From: a bacterium
GTDB lineage: Bacteria; Vulcanimicrobiota; Xenobia; Xenobiales; JADMJV01
DNA: 64,000 bases
Assembly: GCA_018780265.1 (NCBI GenBank)
Contig: JADMJV010000069.1
Span: 47,694-111,693, forward strand
Direction of reading: 5' to 3'
Part shown: positions 8,721 through 16,100 of the stretch, piece after piece
Layout: every line of letters starts with the position of its first letter
Position numbering within the stretch: position 1 is the stretch's first letter
Position numbers and translations under genes: made by a program
The notes under the pieces: model-generated
Seen by the model: the letters and a program-made list of their open reading frames with translations, nothing else
Databases searched by the model: none
Told to the model about the DNA's origin: nothing

Positions 8721-10001
8721 ATGTCGTCTACCGTCGACCCCATTTTGCGGCTGCTGGAGGTGACCCGGTCTATCACCGGGGTGCTCGATCTGGATCAGCT
8801 TTTACAGCACATCCTCAATCAAGCCGTGGAAATGATGAAGGCCGAGCGGGGCTACCTGCTCTTGCTCGACCCCGATACCTCGCTGCCGATGGCTCAGCGC
8901 CTGCAGGTGCGCGCTGCTTACCGGTTGGGGGCCGAGGACCTGTTGGACGAAGACTTTTCACTATCACGAACGGCCATCCTCAAAGTGCTTTCGGGGGGAG
9001 CCTCTCATCACAGCGAGGATGCGTTACGGGAGCCCAATCCGTCGCACAGCGTGGAGCTGTTTGGATTGCGATCCATTTTGTGCGAGCCCCTGGTGGTGCA
9101 GGACCGGATGCAGGGCGTACTCTACCTGGACAGTCGCATTATCAATCGTTTCAGCCCCTGGTGTCGCGAAGTGTTGCCTTCGTTGGCCAGTCAGGCGGCC
9201 ATTTGTATCGAGAACGCCAAACTTGTGTCCCAGCGGGAAGAGGCCATGCGTCAGCAGTATGCCGATCAGGTCCGGGCCCTGGAAATGGAAACCTGGAAGA
9301 ACGCCATGGCCGCCTTTGTTTCGATCGCTTCGCACGACCTGAAGGGGCCATTGACGGTGATTCAAAACGGACTGGCCTTGCTGGGGCGACGTCCCGACCA
9401 GGCTCCGCCCGAAGATTTGTTGCAGGATATGGAAGTCTCGCTGTTGCGGGCCCGGCGCCTGGTGGAGGACTACCTGGATGCGGCGGCCCTGCAGCAAGGG
9501 CAGACCCTGTCGTTGCGTTGGGAAAATTTGGAACTTCACCAATTGGTGCAGCTTGAGTTGGCCCAGGTAGAGACCCACCTGCATCCGAAAAAGCGGTCCA
9601 ACTTCTCTTTTGTCAATGCCGTTCCGCCCGACACGTGGGTCTACGCCGACGCCATGCGCCTGCGTCAGGTGATAAGCAATTTGCTGGAGAACGCCATCAA
9701 GTATGGACGCGGCACCATTTCAGTGCGACTCTATCCGGGCGACGAGGCTCGAAGCTGGGTCGAGGTTTCCGACGAGGGGCCGGGCATTCCGTTGGATAGC
9801 CAGGACCGCCTCTTTGACCGATATTTTCGGGCCGAACCGAACTCTTCGGTGCGCGGTACCGGGTTGGGCTTATGGATCGTGCGCCAGGTGGTGGAGGCGT
9901 TGGGGGGGCAGGTATCGGTCTCCAGTCAGCCCGCGCGGGGCGCTCGATTCTCGTTCTCGCTGGCCGTCTGTCAACCGGCCTCGTCTACCAGTCCGGCCTG
10001 A
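8721..10001 (+). CDS. GAF-domain sensor histidine kinase
   Basis: 426 residues with no membrane segment, so soluble. Residues about 20-170 form a GAF domain (EMMKAERGYLLLLD opening, EPLVVQDRMQGVLYLDS end). A HisKA region follows with the phosphoacceptor His in SIASHDLKGPLTVIQNG. The ATPase domain is complete: N box LRQVISNLLENAIKYG, G1 DEGPGIP, G2 RGTGLGLWIVRQVVEALGG. The start is ATG at 8721; an open frame upstream runs antisense into the U32 gene and lacks family similarity. Its 3' end overlaps the convergent NarL-type regulator by 31 nt. No regulator is cotranscribed with it, so it is an orphan by position; the convergent regulator at 9971 is a possible partner. Confidence 0.9.
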   Translation: MSSTVDPILRLLEVTRSITGVLDLDQLLQHILNQAVEMMKAERGYLLLLDPDTSLPMAQRLQVRAAYRLGAEDLLDEDFSLSRTAILKVLSGGASHHSEDALREPNPSHSVELFGLRSILCEPLVVQDRMQGVLYLDSRIINRFSPWCREVLPSLASQAAICIENAKLVSQREEAMRQQYADQVRALEMETWKNAMAAFVSIASHDLKGPLTVIQNGLALLGRRPDQAPPEDLLQDMEVSLLRARRLVEDYLDAAALQQGQTLSLRWENLELHQLVQLELAQVETHLHPKKRSNFSFVNAVPPDTWVYADAMRLRQVISNLLENAIKYGRGTISVRLYPGDEARSWVEVSDEGPGIPLDSQDRLFDRYFRAEPNSSVRGTGLGLWIVRQVVEALGGQVSVSSQPARGARFSFSLAVCQPASSTSPA

Positions 10002-10633
10002 ACGGCCAGCAACACCAGTTCTACACGGTCGCGCACCTCGAGTTTTTGCATGACCCGGGCCACATGGGTTTTGACTGTGTTGACGCCGATCTGAAAGACT
10101 TCGGCCAACTCTTTGTTGTTCTTACCGCGTCCGATCTCCCTCAGCACTTCGCGTTCCCGCGAAGTTAACTGATCGAGGGCATCGTTTTTGGGTGCGGCGG
10201 GGATGGCCGGAGCCATTCCCATCATCATTCGCATCATTTTCTGGGCCACTTTGGGGTCGATCAACGAGTCTCCGCCGTGGGCCACCCGAATGGCCCGGAT
10301 CACTTCGTTGGTTTTGGATTCTTTGAGCAGATAGCCGGTGGCGCCGGCCTGAATCAGTTGCAAAATGAGACCGTCGTCCTCGTAGGCGGTCAATATGACC
10401 ACTCGTGTCAGGGGGCACTCCGCTACAATTTTCCGAGTGGCCTCCACCCCGTTCATGTGGGGCATTTCAACATCCAGGATGATGATGTCGGGTCGCTCGC
10501 GCAGACAGGCGGCTACGGCGTCCAGGCCATTGCTGGCCTGGCCGACCACCTCCAGGTCTTCTTCCAGTTCCAGGGCATCGATCACCATCTCTCGAAAAAC
10601 CGGGTGGTCATCGGCCACGACCAAACGTATCAT
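9971..10633 (-). CDS. NarL/FixJ-family response regulator
   Basis: 220 residues, receiver plus LuxR-type helix-turn-helix. The receiver has the acidic pair at residues 8-9 (ADDHP), the phosphoacceptor Asp54 in IILDVEMPHMNG, and the conserved Thr and Lys (LTAYEDD, YLLKES). The output domain at about 155-215 reads LTSREREVLREIGRGKNNKE and VNTVKTHVARVMQKL, typical of DNA-binding NarL-type regulators. It overlaps the stop of the upstream histidine kinase (10630-12165) by 4 nt (ATGA), which makes that kinase its likely partner. An unusual Met-rich linker (MMRMMMGM) joins the domains. The 3' end overlaps the convergent histidine kinase gene by 31 nt. Confidence 0.93.
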   Translation of the reverse strand: MIRLVVADDHPVFREMVIDALELEEDLEVVGQASNGLDAVAACLRERPDIIILDVEMPHMNGVEATRKIVAECPLTRVVILTAYEDDGLILQLIQAGATGYLLKESKTNEVIRAIRVAHGGDSLIDPKVAQKMMRMMMGMAPAIPAAPKNDALDQLTSREREVLREIGRGKNNKELAEVFQIGVNTVKTHVARVMQKLEVRDRVELVLLAVQAGLVDEAG

Positions 10634-12165
10634 GCGGTTTTGCCTCCCCGAGCCAGGGCAAAGGTGAAGGTGGTTCCCTGGCCCAACTGGCTGCAGACGT
10701 GGATTTGCTGTTGATGGTCTTGCAAAATTCTTTGCACGATGTACAGGCCCAGACCCAGGCCGGTGCTGGACCCCTTAAACTTTTCAAAAAGGTGCGGCAG
10801 TTCTTCGGGAGCGATCCCCGGCCCACGATCGCTAACTTTCACGCACACCCGCTTGGCCTCGGCGCTTAGTTCCACGCGCACCTGACCGGCGTGATGGAGT
10901 GCGTTGCTGAGGAGATTAGAGAATACTCGTCCCAGGCGGGCCCGGTCCCCCCATACTTCCCAATTCTGGCCGGGGTCGGCCACCAGTTCGATGGGCTTGT
11001 TGTCGATGGCCAGTTGTCCCTGCACCTCGGCCACCAGGTCCCGAAGGTTGAAGGCCTCGGGTTCCAGGACCGGTTGGCCAAACTCGTATTTCATCGCCTC
11101 CAGCAGGTTGCGTACCAGTTCCTGGGCGTCCCGGTTGGCCACCTGAATGTGTTGCAGGTAGCGCAACTGCTTCTCACTGAGAGAACCGCTGCGCGGGTTT
11201 TGGACCAGTTCAGAATAGCCTGACACGGCCGCCAGTGGGACTCGCAGATCGTGGGTGATCAGCGAGAAGAACTCGCGAATTTGCAGGGTTTTATCGGCCA
11301 CCTTCTGCTCCAGTTCTTCGTTGAGTTTCACCAGGTGCTCGGTCTTCTGCTGCAGTTCTTGCTGATATTTGACCAGATCCAGGGTGACGTGGTTGAGAGC
11401 GCGAGCCGCCTCCGACAGTTCGTTGGGTTGGGGCAGTTGGTCGGGTTTGTGTCCGGCCGGGTCCAAGGATCGCAACTGCTGCAAAGATTTGGCCAGACCT
11501 CGCAAGGGTCGATTGAGGGCGAATTCGGCCCATAGGTAGATGGCCAGCATGGAACTGACCAAAAAGATGGCGGCCACCGTCAGGTAACCTAACACGATCA
11601 GATTGATACGTAGCGGAGCTTTGGGCAACTGCACGGCCAGGTGGACCACGCCCATCAGTTCACCTTGAAGGCGATAGAGAGGGTGGTAGCTGTGGTGAAC
11701 CACGGTACCACGGTAGAAGGGTCGGACTTCCATCAGTTGTTCCATGTGTCCGGCGCGGTGACCCCAGATTTCGTAATAGCTTTCCTTCTGCAGTTCAATC
11801 CAGGAGATGGCCTGCAAGAGTTGCAGGCCATCGTCGTGAGCCGAACCGGAACTTAGCAGGCGCGTGGAGTCGGGTAAGAATACGTCGAACTGAATCAGGT
11901 CGGGAGTTTGGCGCAAGCTGGCCAACAGGTTAGTGGTCATGGGGCTGGCCATGCAGCGGGTCAAATCCTGACTGTAGAGGCCGGAATTGACGAAGAGTTG
12001 GATCTGTTGCAGGGCCTGCGAGGCGGTGCGACGGCCGGCCAGATCCGTGCGAATCAAGTTGTCCTGGCTGGATATGGTCAGGTGGAAATAGGTGAGCGCT
12101 CCCAGCGAAACCAGCATCAAGGCCAGGCACAGAGCCAGCAATTGACTCTTGAGCCTAAATCCCAC
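10630..12165 (-). CDS. Membrane-bound sensor histidine kinase
   Basis: 511 residues from the GTG at 12165, which is preceded by AGGGGCC and overlaps the truB stop by 11 nt. A longer frame up to 12414 only reads antisense through truB and is rejected. A transmembrane helix (about 8-28), a periplasmic sensor region of roughly 140 residues and a second helix near residue 180 are followed by a HAMP-like and coiled-coil segment (KYQQELQQKTEHLVKLNEEL). HisKA shows SLITHDLRVPLAAVSGYSEL. The ATPase domain has RVFSNLLSNALHHAG, DRGPGIAPEEL and STGLGLGLYIVQRIL. The following NarL-type regulator is translationally coupled. The ligand of the sensor domain is unknown. Confidence 0.92.
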   Translation of the reverse strand: MGFRLKSQLLALCLALMLVSLGALTYFHLTISSQDNLIRTDLAGRRTASQALQQIQLFVNSGLYSQDLTRCMASPMTTNLLASLRQTPDLIQFDVFLPDSTRLLSSGSAHDDGLQLLQAISWIELQKESYYEIWGHRAGHMEQLMEVRPFYRGTVVHHSYHPLYRLQGELMGVVHLAVQLPKAPLRINLIVLGYLTVAAIFLVSSMLAIYLWAEFALNRPLRGLAKSLQQLRSLDPAGHKPDQLPQPNELSEAARALNHVTLDLVKYQQELQQKTEHLVKLNEELEQKVADKTLQIREFFSLITHDLRVPLAAVSGYSELVQNPRSGSLSEKQLRYLQHIQVANRDAQELVRNLLEAMKYEFGQPVLEPEAFNLRDLVAEVQGQLAIDNKPIELVADPGQNWEVWGDRARLGRVFSNLLSNALHHAGQVRVELSAEAKRVCVKVSDRGPGIAPEELPHLFEKFKGSSTGLGLGLYIVQRILQDHQQQIHVCSQLGQGTTFTFALARGGKTA

Positions 12166-12964
12166 AAGTGGCCCCTTCGCGTGCCCAGACTTTGAGGCCG
12201 TCGCGGTAGAGCGCCACTCCTTTAGAGTGCGTGGCAAGGCCCGACTCTCCTTGGGCCGGCGGGGGCCACTCGCCCAGGGGGCGCCGAGTCTGGTGGCGCC
12301 AGGGCCAGTCCCACGGGAGCAGTCGTTGCGGTTCGATCTCTTCCAGGCAGATCGACTCGCCCAGGTGGAAGTCCCCGCTTTGCAAGCGCAAAAGGAAACT
12401 AAGGATGGCTCCACTGCCTACGGCTTCGCCCAGATCGCGGGCCAGGGCACGAATGTACGTGCCGCCTCCGCAAGCTACCCGTAAGACCAGGCGGGAGCCC
12501 ACTTCGCGCACGATTTTTACCTCGTGGTAGTGCGCCGGGCGGGCCGGCAACTCAAACTGCTCGCCGCGACGAGCCCGGTCGTAACTGCGCTGGCCTCCCT
12601 GGCGCAAGGCTGAGACCTGCGGCGGTATCTGCATCACGGTGCCTTGATAGCGTTGAAGGAGATCGGCGATGGGCAGAGGCAGGGGAGGGGGAGAGCCGAT
12701 TTCAACCACCCCGGCCGCATCGAGAGTATCGCTGCGAAAGCCAAATTCGATTTCGGCCAGATAGGCCTTGTCGCCCTCCGGGAGATGGCTGATCAACTTG
12801 GTGGCCCAACCCACCGCAATGGGCAAAACCCCGGCTGCAGGCGGGTCGAGGGTGCCCAGATGGCCTACTTTCGTGTCTTTGGGAAACGACCGACGGACCC
12901 GGTAGACTACATCGTGGGAGGTCATCCCGGGAGGTTTGAGTACATTGAAGAATCCAGCTAGCAT
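12155..12964 (-). CDS. truB: tRNA pseudouridine(55) synthase TruB
   Basis: 269 residues. The N-terminus GFFNVLKPPGMTSHDVVYRV and the catalytic motif GHLGTLDPPAAGVLPIAVG carry the TruB signature, with the nucleophilic Asp in TLDP. Further family motifs are KAYLAEIEFG and the RVACGGGTYIRALARDLG block. The enzyme makes pseudouridine at position 55 in the T-loop of tRNA. It is the first gene of a minus-strand series truB, histidine kinase, response regulator joined by short overlaps, an uncommon partner set for truB, which usually sits near rbfA/infB. The last ~50 residues (PUA-like region) are poorly conserved and Arg/Trp/Pro-rich. Confidence 0.95.
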   Translation of the reverse strand: MLAGFFNVLKPPGMTSHDVVYRVRRSFPKDTKVGHLGTLDPPAAGVLPIAVGWATKLISHLPEGDKAYLAEIEFGFRSDTLDAAGVVEIGSPPPLPLPIADLLQRYQGTVMQIPPQVSALRQGGQRSYDRARRGEQFELPARPAHYHEVKIVREVGSRLVLRVACGGGTYIRALARDLGEAVGSGAILSFLLRLQSGDFHLGESICLEEIEPQRLLPWDWPWRHQTRRPLGEWPPPAQGESGLATHSKGVALYRDGLKVWAREGATCGI

Positions 12965-13037
12965 AAGTGGCTAAAGCATAACCAAAAGAATGCCATCGCG
13001 CTACTTGTGAACGCAATATTGACAGATCGATAAGTCC

Positions 13038-13066
13038 TTGACGGGTCAGCCAGGGCAAAATAGTAT
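13038..13066 (+). promoter_or_regulatory. Sigma-70-type promoter of the structured RNA
   Basis: TTGACG at 13038-13043, a 17-bp spacer and TAGTAT at 13061-13066 make a near-consensus vegetative promoter pointing into the structured RNA. A second perfect -35-like TTGACA lies at 13019-13024. Transcription would start at about 13072-13074. The gene to the left (truB) is on the other strand, so this promoter has no protein gene within 450 bp. Confidence 0.7.
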
Positions 13067-13071
13067 GCAGA

Positions 13072-13500
13072 CCTCGGAGGTGCTAACGACACCGACGGCG
13101 CTCCGCTCAGCGACACGAGCGGCGCCCTGTGGAGCGGAGATACAGGGGTAGCTTGCCTACCTGAGCAAGTCGAAGAGTTGCAGCTTTGAACAATTGCAAC
13201 AAGGCCCATGGCAATAGGAATTTTCCTTGACGCAGGGGCCCTGACGCTGGAAAAGTCAGGGGGCTCTGTCCAGCCTGAATGGACAGGGGCGCGTAGACAC
13301 CATACTACGCAACGCGAGAAGCAGCGCCAATGCTTCGGGACCCTCGGGCCCCTGAGAACCGTGAGGTGAAAGTGCGACGACGGGAATCGTGAACCCGTTT
13401 CGAGGAAAGTCGTCGCCACTCAGTGGAAGTTCGTTGGGTGTTTGGTGTAGACGGATGGCAGCCAGACAGACAAAACCGCCGGAGCAATCGGGCGGTTTTT
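13072..13500 (+). ncRNA. Structured noncoding RNA, about 430 nt, family not recognised
   Basis: No convincing protein frame covers this stretch, yet it has a promoter, a terminator and a chain of perfect hairpins. Stems read by eye: 13097-13101/13122-13126 continuing with 13104-13108/13117-13121; 13147-13151/13157-13161; 13177-13182/13195-13200; 13239-13245/13255-13261; 13266-13272/13280-13286; 13291-13296/13305-13310; and 13374-13381/13409-13416 (GCGACGAC with GTCGTCGC). Such density is typical of a stable housekeeping RNA. The size suits RNase P RNA or tmRNA, but the conserved elements I know for these are absent or in the wrong order (GAGGAAAGTC sits near the 3' end), and no tmRNA tag frame or CCA end was found. 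It could be a divergent member of a known family or a new one. Confidence 0.6.
13472..13500 (+). terminator. Intrinsic terminator of the structured RNA
   Basis: AAAACCGCC (13472-13480) pairs with GGCGGTTTT (13491-13499) around a 10-nt loop and is followed by a run of five T. This is a textbook rho-independent terminator. Because the stem is flanked by A on the left it could also work for the opposite strand. It separates the RNA from the DUF1990 gene that starts at 13531. Confidence 0.85.
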
Positions 13501-13530
13501 GTTATGGGTGGCCGGCCGGAGGAGATTGGG

Positions 13531-14130
13531 ATGGATATTCTTGCCTGGTTTGTGAGCGAAAATTTGACAGGCTGGGAAAGCCGGCCCATCGCTCCGGGCA
13601 CCCTGGCCGGGCCCACTTCCAACAGTTTTCATGACGCTCATCGCCGGATCGTGGCTGTCGAGCCGCCCGGACCTGCTCTGGCGGACGGCCCTTTTTGGCG
13701 CGCCGCCCGGGCCATCCGTCACTACGATATCTTTCCCTCGGACATCGGTCGAGGCAAAATCAAGCGTCCCGTCGAGGTGGGTGATATCGTAGGTTTGCGC
13801 TACTATCTGGCCCCCGGACTGCATATCTTTTTTGCCAGCCGCGTGAGCGACGTGTTTGATAGCCGGCATCGCAGTGGATTTACTTATCAGACGTTGCAGG
13901 GCCATCCTGAACTGGGGGAGGAGACTTTTTCCGTCGACAAAGACCCGGTCACGGGGGCGGTCAGCGTAAGTCTGGTAGCCTGGTCTCAACTGGCCCTCCC
14001 CCTGGTCGGACTGATGGGGCCCCTGGCCCGCCATTTTCAGACCCATGCCGGACGGCGCGCCCTGGATCACCTGGAACTCCTGGCCCAAGAAGCTTCTTCT
14101 CCTGCAGGGAAGCAGAGGCAGTGCCATTAA
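13531..14130 (+). CDS. DUF1990 family protein
   Basis: 199 residues from the ATG at 13531, which follows GGAGGAG at a good distance; earlier in-frame starts would read through the RNA terminator. The C-terminal half holds the DUF1990 pattern HIFFASRVSDVFDSRHRSGF, FTYQTLQGHPELGEETF and the closing stretch SLVAWSQLALPLVGLMGPL. DUF1990 proteins are small, widespread in bacteria and plants, and have no established biochemical role. No signal peptide is visible. It lies between the structured RNA and the PH-domain gene (33 nt downstream). Confidence 0.75.
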   Translation: MDILAWFVSENLTGWESRPIAPGTLAGPTSNSFHDAHRRIVAVEPPGPALADGPFWRAARAIRHYDIFPSDIGRGKIKRPVEVGDIVGLRYYLAPGLHIFFASRVSDVFDSRHRSGFTYQTLQGHPELGEETFSVDKDPVTGAVSVSLVAWSQLALPLVGLMGPLARHFQTHAGRRALDHLELLAQEASSPAGKQRQCH

Positions 14131-14163
14131 AGGAGGGACACTTAAGCACTTGGAGGGTGTCCT

Positions 14164-14778
14164 ATGTTTGGTAAATTAGCCGCTGATGTTCTGGGCATCT
14201 CTGATATTGGCCGAATCGTCATGCCCGAAGACTACAACAAGACGGATTCGGACGACTACGTATTTTCAGAGGAAAACGAAAAGATCTACTTCCTCATCAA
14301 GTCCAAGACCGACGAGTACTGCTTTACTAACCGGGCCTTGATTCATCTGGACGGGACCAGCGCCATGAGCAAGAAGCGCCTGTTGCGCCGCTCGCCGTAC
14401 TATACCCACCGCGTGCATCACGTGCACCTGGAGACGGCCGGCACCATCGACCTGGATGTAGAGATCAAGTTTCACCTGGGCGATCGAGAGTATTCCATTG
14501 ATGTCGACAAAAAGCAGATTGAGTTGCTCAAAGACCTCTACAAGGCCCTGCTCAAGATTGCCGAAATCCAGCATGACAACGCGCACGCCCTGGAGTTGTC
14601 CTACAAGGGTCTGGACAGTGCCATTGGAGCCATGGGCAGGGTTACCCGCACCGACAATCAGATGGCCGACCAGTTGCGCAGCTTAAACGAATACACGTTT
14701 GGCTACCTGCACAGCCAGCACGAGAAATACACTCGCAAAGACTTCGGCGAAGTGTACGAAAAGTTCATCAACACTTAG
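14164..14778 (+). CDS. YvbH-like bacterial PH-domain protein
   Basis: 204 residues. The first ~120 residues match the bacterial PH domain of the YvbH type: KLAADVLGISDIGRIV, YFLIKSKTDEYCFTNRALIH and DGTSAMSKKRLLRR. The rest is a helical extension with conserved-looking HDNAHALELSYKGLDSA, which in YvbH relatives drives oligomerisation. The molecular role of the family is not settled. It starts at ATG after TTGGAGGGTG. The next gene, of unknown function, starts 7 nt after its stop and is probably cotranscribed. Confidence 0.82.
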   Translation: MFGKLAADVLGISDIGRIVMPEDYNKTDSDDYVFSEENEKIYFLIKSKTDEYCFTNRALIHLDGTSAMSKKRLLRRSPYYTHRVHHVHLETAGTIDLDVEIKFHLGDREYSIDVDKKQIELLKDLYKALLKIAEIQHDNAHALELSYKGLDSAIGAMGRVTRTDNQMADQLRSLNEYTFGYLHSQHEKYTRKDFGEVYEKFINT

Positions 14779-14785
14779 TTCACCT

Positions 14786-15973
14786 GTGGACTACCTGGAT
14801 AGCCTCCAGGCGGAGGGACAGTTTCATTCACGGGGGCGTTTTACGCTGGACTTCGCGGCCAGCCGCAAGCGCTATGAGAAATTGGCATTTCAGGATCCGG
14901 CGGCGTTTTTGCGGCTTTGGCTGCAGGCGCTGCTGGCCTCAGGGGTGGGCGGGCTGGACCTGGATGCTTCGGCCCAGCAGTTGCGCCTGAGCTGGCATGG
15001 CCATCCCGCCCCGAACTGGCAGGCGCTCGATCTGGAGTCGGTGTTTGGTTACCTGCAAGGGGAGCAGGATCATTTTCAGGGCGACTATTTGCAGTATGCC
15101 AAACTGGCCTGTGTCCTCTGCTCCTGTCGACCCGATCTGCGCCTGACCGTGCAGTTGCCGGGTTGCCCCTGGCAGCTGCGCCTGGACAGCCAGGGGCCGC
15201 AGCGACTCCAGGAAGCGGGTCAACAAAGTCAGATCTGCCTGCAGCAGGTTGGGTCCCGTCCTCTGGGTCGCCAGGTGACCTTAACCACCCTCGACTTGCT
15301 CTCGCCCATTCTGTCCTCCAGTTGGCCCGAGCTTCACGAATTGAAGCCTCAGTTGGCGCACTTTCCGGCCCAGGTGCGCCTGAATGGTCAGTTGCAGGTC
15401 GCCATAGGTGGTTTCAATCTCGACCCCTCCATACCCGAGATCTTGCGGGTGGGCGTGTTTCACGATGACCCCCGCTACAACAACATCCTGCTGCCTATGG
15501 GGCAACCTCCTAAACCGCTGGCCTGGCTGCAGCCGGTCACGATTCTGGGTTTGGATTGGCTGGGCCAGGTCAGGCCCATTCTGCACAATCGCGCTTACTT
15601 TGTGGCTCGCATCTACCTGGGCGACCTTAACCGCGAAGACGAGGTGGTCGAGCAGCGCTTTCAACTCAAAAAGCACGGATTTCCTCTGCAGATTTCCCAA
15701 GGACTGATCCCCAAACAGGCGGCCGTCAGCATCGATGCCTCGGATCTGGTCACCGATATCAGCTCTAAAAAGCCGGTAGTCAACCAAGATTTGCGGTCTA
15801 AGGTCCGAGAGGCGCGCGACTGGTTGGCTCGAGCGGCCAAGCTGGGGCTGCAGCACGTGAAGGAGGCGCCGCGCTGGCAGTCTTTTCTGCAGGGATCGCG
15901 TCATCAGAGTCTGACCCAACTCCGGCGTAGCGCCGAGAAAGACTGCGAGGCCGCCCTGCAGCGTCTGACTTAG
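14786..15973 (+). CDS. Hypothetical protein linked to the PH-domain gene
   Basis: 395 residues from GTG at 14786, 7 nt after the PH-domain gene; an earlier start in the same frame would overlap that gene heavily. I recognise no family. The protein is rich in Leu and Gln, without signal peptide or membrane helix. It has a beta-rich centre (VRLNGQLQVAIGGFNLDP, QPVTILGLDWLGQVRPI) and a helical, basic C-terminus. The early segment FTLDFAASRKRYEKLAFQDP could be a hydrophilic helix. Its spacing to the PH-domain gene suggests a shared function. Confidence 0.6.
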   Translation: MDYLDSLQAEGQFHSRGRFTLDFAASRKRYEKLAFQDPAAFLRLWLQALLASGVGGLDLDASAQQLRLSWHGHPAPNWQALDLESVFGYLQGEQDHFQGDYLQYAKLACVLCSCRPDLRLTVQLPGCPWQLRLDSQGPQRLQEAGQQSQICLQQVGSRPLGRQVTLTTLDLLSPILSSSWPELHELKPQLAHFPAQVRLNGQLQVAIGGFNLDPSIPEILRVGVFHDDPRYNNILLPMGQPPKPLAWLQPVTILGLDWLGQVRPILHNRAYFVARIYLGDLNREDEVVEQRFQLKKHGFPLQISQGLIPKQAAVSIDASDLVTDISSKKPVVNQDLRSKVREARDWLARAAKLGLQHVKEAPRWQSFLQGSRHQSLTQLRRSAEKDCEAALQRLT

Positions 15974-16100
15974 AGAGTTGTTGTAGAGCCCGGCCTATGT
16001 CAGCAGGCCACCTTGCGATTTTGTACAGGCGTGTACTGGCAACAATTATGTCGTTGTCAGAGCGGATTTTTCTCCCCCATTTAAGCGTCGTAACACTACA

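Noticed and set aside
12166..12414. N-terminal extension of the histidine kinase by about 83 residues
   Set aside because: It would lie fully inside truB in another frame and is Arg/Ser-rich without similarity; the GTG at 12165 has a ribosome site and a signal-anchor helix right after it.
13330..13500. RNase P RNA call for the structured RNA, based on GAGGAAAGTC, GGTGAAAGTGCG, GGAGCAA and an ACAGA stretch
   Set aside because: These words resemble conserved RNase P regions but come in an order that neither the normal nor a circularly permuted molecule would give, and the P4 pairing cannot form.
13072..13500. tmRNA or group II intron fragment
   Set aside because: No tag frame ending in an ALAA-like sequence, no tRNA-like acceptor end; the short match to a domain V-like GAGGTGAAAGT does not form the expected 34-nt hairpin and no reverse transcriptase is near.
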